Source: Centropus unirufus | Taxonomy: Eukaryota > Chordata > Aves > Cuculiformes > Centropidae | Assembly: GCA_013397695.1 (NCBI GenBank) | Contig: VYZI01000384.1 | Span: 434,847-498,846, forward strand | Reading direction: 5' to 3' | Length of the DNA: 64,000 nucleotides | In this document: positions 56,961 through 64,000 of the stretch, piece after piece | Layout: each line of letters opens with the position of its first letter | Position numbering within the stretch: the first letter of the stretch is position 1 | Notes under the pieces: generated by a model | The model's input: the letters and a program-made list of their open reading frames with translations, nothing else | Told to the model about the DNA's origin: nothing | Databases searched by the model: none | Position numbers and translations under genes: made by a program

Positions 56961-59900
56961 CGATGAGAACCCTCAGCATAGTATTTGTAAAATTAAATCC
57001 CTCTGAGGTTTTTCTCCTCTTGCCATTTCATTAATTCTATCTCAAGAACAACAATGGGGGATCATAATATGTGTAAGAGAGAAAGAAATGTTATTCAGAA
57101 TTCTATGTTTTCCACTTTTAAAATAATGGAAATTTGGGAACCTGTATGAATGGGGAGAGAAGACTCCAATCCAAGCTTCCCAACCCCACTGAGACAATGG
57201 ACCCCAGCACCAGCTTCCACGTGTTTAATTCTCTAAAGAAATACCCGCCTGCTCAGCTCAACTAGCCTTAAAGGAAGGCCATGATCCTCAAAGGAAGAGC
57301 TGCCCAAGCTGGAAGCTTTGACCGCTGGGTCTGACCGCCCGGAGCGCACCGCCCTGGCTGCCCCCAGTCCCGGCCACCTGAGGTGCTCCGTACCTGCCCA
57401 GGCTGGGGTGGTCGGGTCACTCCCTGGATCCCGCCCAAGAGCCGCTCCTCAGCTCCCCGATCCATCCCAGTCACCAAACAGCAAAGCGAGCAATGCCGCC
57501 CTCAGCTCCCCGAGGAAACGGGGTTTGTGCTGAGAAACCCACGTCGTCAGGGCCTGCCCGGGAAAGGCCTCATAGCCAGCGCCCAGCCTGCGGCACGAGA
57601 GCCCAGCCTCTTCTGTGAAGTGATGGGCAGGCAGAACCCTACACTTAACAAGGCTGTAGCTGTCTACAGGAATTTGTCCTCAGAGAAAAGGGCATCCCTT
57701 GGTTGTCAGAAAAACCATTTATAGCTAAATAAGTGTCATCCACCCGTGCGAAAGGCCAAACCCCATCCCACACGAGACTTGCAGCCACACTCTCCGTTAT
57801 GCCATCCGCGGGCTCGCCACAGCAGCTCGTGGAAAAGCACAGAGCCCAGAGCAGGGCTCAGAGAAACACGTACGGCCACGAGGATGTGAGGAGATCAAAT
57901 CAGAGATCTCTTTGAGAGCAAGGAAATCAAAAAGCACTGTCTGCTGTGTCTGACCTCCACGCAGCTGGGAAAGCATCTCTGGGACTGCTTTCATTCCACT
58001 CCTTCTTCCCTACAAGATTACAAAAAACATTCTGACACTTATGAAAACAAAACTTCATTTTACATCATTTTCTTTCTCACAGTCTAAACAAAAAATAAAT
58101 TAAATATAATTACACAGAAAAAAACCCCAAGTCCACCCCATTGTTAAGAATCAGAGCAAGTTCATTCCCTTCGGAGCAATGGCTCGCGGGGGGTGGCAGG
58201 AGGTGTCTGCACACCGGCTGAAGGAAGAAACTCCACGTCCTGGAAGCAGGAGCACCCGCTCGAGTTGAAGTGCCAACTTCTGGGTGCTTTTCTCAAATAT
58301 CACCTCGAGTTCTGTTATGGAACTCACGAATGAACTCGAGGCCAGCACTGAACTGTGGGGATAAGGGACTTTTCCAGATTTTATAACAAAACATGCTCAC
58401 AGTTTAAAAGAAATGACATTGCTAAAAAAACCCAACCAACCAGAAACCCCGAGACACACAAACCACACAATCCCCACAAAGTCATCTCTCCACCTTCAAA
58501 AACACCAAATCTTATCTTTCATTCCCAGAGATCCTAAGGCACAGAGATTGTCACTCTCTTTTTCTAGTGTTTATGCACAGAATCCCGAGGGCTCTGCTCT
58601 GGCTGTTTCCGAGCTGGCCCTGAGTGTCCTCCCCCCCTACAGAACGAGAGCCACGGTTCATGGAGGACAGGGGGGAACCCACGTGAACCCCTTCCAGGTG
58701 GGGACTAAGGAAGCAAGTGGACACCGTGAATCCCAACAACCAGATATAATAGCAATAAAATAAGAATCTGCACCAGGATATTTCATTTATACACATTTTG
58801 GATTCTATGTTTTCTTGAAAGTAAAAATAATAGTCACCACAAAGGAGAGACGTCCTGAAGTCCTTCTGAAATCACAGCCTGTGAAGGCCAGAATTACCTC
58901 ACTTGTAAGAAAATTTGGTTACTTTTCCCCTGTCTCATGAGAAACCTTAAACCTAGGATTATTTGGGCGGTATGAACAGAAGAAGTGCTCACAGTGAAGC
59001 ACGTCAGTAAATACCCGCTGTGTGTCTGAGGGCTCGGCACAAGGAAGCAGGGAGTGATTTCAGCCCTTCTGGAAGAAATGCAAACCTAGCACAAGGGCAC
59101 GGAGTCCGGGCCCCTCTGTCTCTGATCCTTCCAGAACCAACCCAAACAATTCCATTTAAACACAACCGGGGACTTGGGCAGCGTGTGTCTACCCAGCGTG
59201 CAGCAAGAGGAACTCAAAAAATTGCCACTGGACCCACATAAAGCAGCACTGAGGCCAGCTTAAGCATTGCTGTTCAACAAAGATTTAGCCAGAACTTGAT
59301 AAAGAGCTGTTTGGATCTTCTATTGTTTTTAAAAGCTTCAGACCTCAAGTTGTTAAGAAGATAAAGCAACAAGGCTTCTGACAAACCTCACTCATGACTT
59401 CCAGACCAATAGCCAACCTTTTATAAGTCTCACACCTAATGAAACCTGGCCTCGGTTTTGAGTTATTCTGAGCAAACAGTGATATTCTGCACTTCTCTGG
59501 AGATAACTCAACAGTGCGACTCAGATCCTTTGCTCCCTTCCTCTCCCGCACCACTCTTCCTCTGTAAATAATCGTTTCCATGTTTTCAAGCTCTGCTGTG
59601 ATCCCTGTGGAGATCTCTCTCCCATCTCCTACACACGCCTTACATAAAGCGCTGCCTCTCTCATCAGCACACAATCAGCTCGAGCTCCACAAGACCACAG
59701 AGGTGTATATTTAGCTGTAAAAGAATGAACGCTCGCACAGCTTATGTTCAGTTATATCATCCTGGAAAAAGCTGAAGTACTGAGCAACTGGGCTGTGCTG
59801 GAACTCCATGCTCTCCAACCACATGATCAGTGTTCAAGCCAGTTCCTTCAGCCTAGGCGTGATAGCTCCACCCAGAACAACGTGGAACTGTGTCCACCCC

Positions 59901-60299
59901 ATGGCCCCTGTCTGCACCCCCTGCACCTGCAACCAAGGTCTGTGGTAGGACAACACCTCCAACCCCAAGCTCAGCTCTGCTCCTCAAACTACCTCCAAGA
60001 TACTTTTGCAAAATACTACCTCAAATAAAATGCTTCCTCTCCAACCAACTAAAACACCCGTTGAGGCTTTTCTGAGCTTCAAATTCACACTTGCGTAACA
60101 GCTCTAAATTCTTCACCGGGCTTCAGGAAGTGGGGGGCTGTCCTGCTCAGCAGCTTGGGGAGTGGGAGAGGGGCCGCAAGCTTACCAGCTTTCCAGTGCA
60201 ATGCTCCCAAGACAGGTCTCACAGGTTGTGTCTGCAGGGAACAGCCACAGCCACCAACAGCCCATGACGGGAAGAGATTTCCAGGTAGGAGGATGACCC
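56961..60299. other. Non-coding stretch, mixed composition
   Basis: 57290-57620 is GC-rich with chance frames. 58010-58110 and 58380-58520 are A- and C-rich on plus (14 C against 2 G in line 58021). 59270-59400 is AT-leaning. No exon, RNA gene or repeat family is recognised. Confidence 0.5.
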
Positions 60300-60430
60300 T
60301 GCTGCAGCTGTATTAGCTCAGGGCTGGGAATATCTACGTGTAATTTCAACATCCATCCCAAATTCTCCTTGTAACCTTGACCAAGTGATTTGACTTCACC
60401 ACGTCCGTTTCCTACATAGATACATGACAG
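60300..60430 (+). mobile_element. Possible second MIR-like relic (weak)
   Basis: ACCTTGACCAAGTGATTTGACTTC followed by CGTCCGTTTCCTACATAGATA (about 60374-60422) recalls the MIR core order (ACCTTGGGCAAGTCACTTAAC, then GTGCCTCAGTTTCC.ATCTGTAAAATG). The match covers about 50 bases and is more diverged than the copy at 52140. Confidence 0.35.
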
Positions 60431-63400
60431 ATCATCTCCCAAACACACAGTGAGGAGAGGCAGAAGATCCCTGGGCTCTCAGCCCTTATCTCTGCCCACT
60501 GCCGTGCTGCACAGGCTCGCTGGCTGCGTGGAGGGGCTGCCCACCCCCCAGTGACTGTCAGTCCGCTTCCCAACGGGGTCTGTGCCGGGTGATGGAGTGG
60601 AAGGCAGTGAGCAGTGCTGCCGAGGAGCAGCTCCCACGGAACAGCAGCAAACCAGGCCAATCCACCAAGAGAGGAGCGACCTGCAGAAAGGCATTTAATT
60701 TGTGCAGACAGAATGGGGAGCTGCCATCTCTGCCCGCACTGTGAAGGGCACCACTAAAGTGACCTTAGCACCACGTTGGGAAACCAAAACCACACAACTC
60801 CTCCGGAAAGGATGAGCAGAACAGACCTATTAAACACGGTGAAATGAAAATTCCACAGAATACATGGAAATGCCGTCGCCTGGACTGCTGCTGCCACTGG
60901 CTTTCTCCAGAGCATTTAAATCTTGCAGTCAGAGCCTTTTCTTTATGAAGACAACAGTCCAGACCTAAAATCTTACACTTCTGGATGCACGAGTCTGCTT
61001 AAAGGCAGAAAAAGATAGCAGCAAGGAATTATAATCTCAGCCACTTGTTCCAAAGGGATGCTAAACAGGAAGCAAAAGAAAATCTAAAAGCTTTTAGAAT
61101 CATTTCAGTGCAGATTTCAGCAGAAACACCCAGATCGAGTGCTTAGCTAGCACGACTGGAAATTCAAAAAATTTAAGCAATGGGGAAGGAAATATATCTG
61201 CCCCCTCCCGCCCCAGTCCTTCCAACGTGGCAGCAGCTCCTGCTTCCTCACAGCTTGTTCTGCTGTCTCTCTCTCACCTCTGTAGACACAATTTAGATCA
61301 AAGACTGCTGCTGTTCTCTCTGTTCTACAAAAGCAGGCGTTACTGATACAAGTGTGTGCTGCTTGGGGCATTTTTATTCACTTTCTCCTTTGTGATACCA
61401 TTCCTTGTTCTTGTTCTGGGTTTCCCCTTGGGTGCACAGGCAGTGTCCAAGGGAATGGGACCATGGAAAAAAGGAATTAGTTGGTTCAGTCTTTTTTTTC
61501 TTAGTTAATCTCTGCAATGTGGTTTTGGGTGGCTGTTTTTTATCCTTTTGTCAGTCCTCCCAGGTAAAGACACCACGTTCGTGCTCCTACAGAAGAGATG
61601 CGGGGGTTGCCAGGTGAGTGGCAAAGAACGGGTGAGAGGACACTTAGCCTGCTCTTCTCGAGGACACAGGTGCTCGATGGCAGGAACAGAGGGAAGGGAA
61701 CCTGACAAAGAAAACCTTGGTTTGTGCTTCAGATCCCCTTTGGTTTGCATCTGTGTCTATTGTCACTTGGCAGTTTTGCCTCCCTGCCCTGTGCCAGGGG
61801 AAGCGAACCCCAGGGAGTGAGGGACCCCGTGTCCCTCAGCCCCGTGCACGGACCCCACCACGTGCAGCATCAGCGCGGGGGCAAAGGGAAGGGAACCCGG
61901 CGCCTCCTTTCTCCCCTTGAGCAGCAGCCAGATCCGGGCGTTATCTTCCCTCTCCTGCAGTGATTTGGATCTTCTCCTACTTCGCTGAGCAAGCACGGGG
62001 GAGGAGGAGGAGGCACTCATCTCATAAAGCAGCAGTGACACCAAGTGCGTAGGTGATAATGACTGCTCCTGGGGCACTGACACAGTGCCGAGCACTTCCA
62101 CTGTCGTGAAACTTTGCCCTGAGAGGAGTAAAGGTCCACTGAGGCGATTAATTCATGGCTTTTATTCTATCGCTCCCTAAGAAAGCCACAATACCATTAG
62201 CACTAAAGTGATTCCCCAGTTCTTCCAACATCCACAGAGAAGTGACAGGGCTGTATCGGCCCACTTAGGTGACCAGGAAAGAAGGGACCAGTTCACCTTT
62301 CTTCAGTTCTCTAGAACGACTGAAAATGTCAGCTATGAAATTAAAAATAGAAAGAAAGAAAACGCATTCTTCCATGCAGAAAGGAAAAAAAAAAAAAAAA
62401 GCTCAGTTAAGTGTGGCAAGTAGCAAACGCACAGGAAGCAAATTTAAAATGAATCACAAGATGAACATTCCCCAGCTCCCCACACATCGCTCTTCTACAT
62501 AATTAAGCTAAAACTGTCCTTACAGAGGGAAAGAAAGCTGCAATAGCTTTATTTACAGACAAACATTTATTCAACTGTAAACATCACACACAGGAGTTAA
62601 TGGAGAAAGCATCAACACAGCCAGCGGCTCCGCTTGACATCTCCTCAGATGCCAGGTTGGAATTGCAGTCTCTTTCACCTAAGGAATTCTCCAATGTTCC
62701 CCTCTTTATCTGGACTAACTTGTGCCGTGCCTATTCCAAACACACTAAAAACTGTCTCAGGTATGGGACCCTGGACCAAGGCTTATTTACACAAAGTGCG
62801 TCAGAGCAAAACTAAAACTGCACGAGGAGCACGGGACTCTGCGCCCACCATAAAGAGCAGCAGGGCAGCGCTGCGGCCTGGCCCGGGTCTCCTTTGGAAA
62901 TCCACAAATGTTTGCTGGGGAATTGCACGTGTTTCACCACAGCAAATCTCAGCTTACCAAGTAGAAACCCTAACGCAAGACCCGTTGCTAAAGCACAGCT
63001 TGTTTTGAGGTAGAATTTTCCTCCCATCCCACCTATTTTACTGTTCAAACATCGCTTTTGCCCAAGATATTGCCCTCCATTCTTTGCTCCCAACTTGCAC
63101 ACCGAAGTTTTTCTTGTACTGTTGCGTTACTTGGCACATAAAGAATGAGGTTAAGTGGTAAATTATTATCTTATCTTTGCAAGATGAATTAGGCCTAGAC
63201 ACAAAGGTGCCGAAAGCAATTATCCCGGTAGAAGAGGCTCAGTGGGACTCGGTTCAGCCCTGCACAGCGCTGCAGGCCGAGCCGGGCGATGCTGCTGCTG
63301 GGGGGCTCTGTTCCTCATTCCTGAGTGACCAACATCCTCGCCATCCCATGGCTGCGGGAGTCACGCTGCTCCCTTAGCTCAGAACAATCTCAAGATCGAA

Positions 63401-64000
63401 AAACTGCATGGATTTCAGCCTCGTTTCATTCTTCTGCTTGGATACGGGCTCTTACAGGCCTGGGTCTGACGCCACTGAGGAGGCCGGAGGGAAAGGATCC
63501 CGAGACAACAGCGGGAATGTATGAGCCATTCCGAGCAAAGAGCAGGGAAAAGACGGATGAGCTCCTACAGCTCCTCCTGCACTCGAGTGTGGGCAGTTCA
63601 AAGTTAAACTGCTTTAAACTGAATTAAAGACTTCTACAAACCGTGCATACATGTCAAATGCCTGCATGAATTCCTAAACACCGAGACTGATCGGCCGTCC
63701 TGCATGGGTACTGCCAGCAGGGAGCGGCTCTGCAGGGCTAAGAGGGGATGGAAAGGCAGAAGTGAACAAATCGACTGCTAAATATTGCTTTCTAGGAAGT
63801 TCTATTTGTGTTTAGACGACACTCTGCTAGGCAAGATTTATTTCAGTAGGGAACAAGGTCATGAATGATATCGCACTAACCAGCCAATGGTGAACAAACC
63901 ACGGAGATTTGACTTAGCAGACAGAGAGAAATTTGCTGAAGTGGTTTTCTACATCACTCACACAAGATAATGAAACTCTAAATATTTCCTCACACCATAT
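60431..64000. other. Non-coding stretch to the window end
   Basis: No gene or transposon is recognised. An A-run of 16 lies at 62385-62400. 61800-61900 and 63230-63350 are GC-richer. 62510-62590 and 63590-63660 are AT-leaning. Frames are short (up to 124 codons) and unremarkable. Confidence 0.5.
62385..62400 (+). repeat. A16 homopolymer
   Basis: Sixteen uninterrupted A follow an AG-rich tract. No SINE or processed-pseudogene body is visible upstream, so I treat it as a simple repeat. Confidence 0.85.

Noticed and set aside
62340..62400. A-run as the tail of a retroposed gene or SINE
   Set aside because: The sequence upstream shows no gene or SINE body and no flanking duplication could be seen.
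1..64000. CRISPR arrays, operons, ribosome binding sites, insertion sequences, endogenous retroviral LTRs
   Set aside because: None are visible. The composition and CR1 content are those of a vertebrate nuclear genome, and no paired LTR or retroviral gene remnants were recognised.

Overview
The window looks like non-coding nuclear DNA from a bird. The main evidence is six recognisable relics of CR1 retrotransposons, the LINE family that dominates bird genomes. Two of them carry the 3' region typical of avian CR1. Turtles and crocodilians also carry CR1 and are not strictly excluded. There are no operons, bacterial signals, ribosomal or transfer RNA genes, or CRISPR repeats. I found no exon, complete gene or processed pseudogene of a recognisable host protein. 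The many open frames of 60-295 codons are what GC-rich DNA gives by chance, and several are antisense shadows of CR1.

The sequence alternates between two textures. One is AT-rich blocks of about 150-900 bp, full of homeodomain-, POU- and SOX-like words, with the look of developmental enhancers or conserved non-coding elements (about 2.85-3.1, 5.4-6.2, 6.7-7.0, 13.45-14.05, 17.2-17.95, 19.5-20.3, 22.7-23.35, 25.2-25.7, 32.0-32.75, 36.8-37.05, 37.5-38.05, 38.7-39.05, 41.1-41.5, 44.3-44.5, 46.7-47.05, 51.3-51.5 and 56.25-56.9 kb). The other is GC-rich patches. Two of these are dense CpG islands: about 16.14-16.76 kb, and 48.29-49.92 kb, which is broken by an 882-base assembly gap. These are the best promoter candidates. 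Weaker CpG-rich patches lie near 5.0, 18.2, 23.9, 26.9, 31.2, 37.3 and 51.0 kb.

Repeats: CR1 copies at 11.5, 13.2 and 27.9 kb (minus strand) and at 29.8, 45.1 and 47.6 kb (plus strand). The 45.1 kb copy still aligns with the end of the CR1 reverse-transcriptase frame. A probable very old MIR/CORE-SINE relic lies at 52.14-52.33 kb and a weaker one at 60.3-60.43 kb. Simple repeats are few and short. Several G-quadruplex motifs sit in the GC-rich patches.

The layout fits a gene desert or large intron(s) around a developmentally regulated gene whose first exon may lie in the gapped CpG island. The gene cannot be named from this sequence. In hand samples the plus strand carries more C than G, which weakly suggests minus-strand transcription. 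I saw no novel gene system. The most useful leads are the gapped island, bZIP-type palindromes at both strong islands, the MIR-like relics, and the AT-rich blocks as enhancer candidates. All conservation statements are inference, because no alignment could be run.
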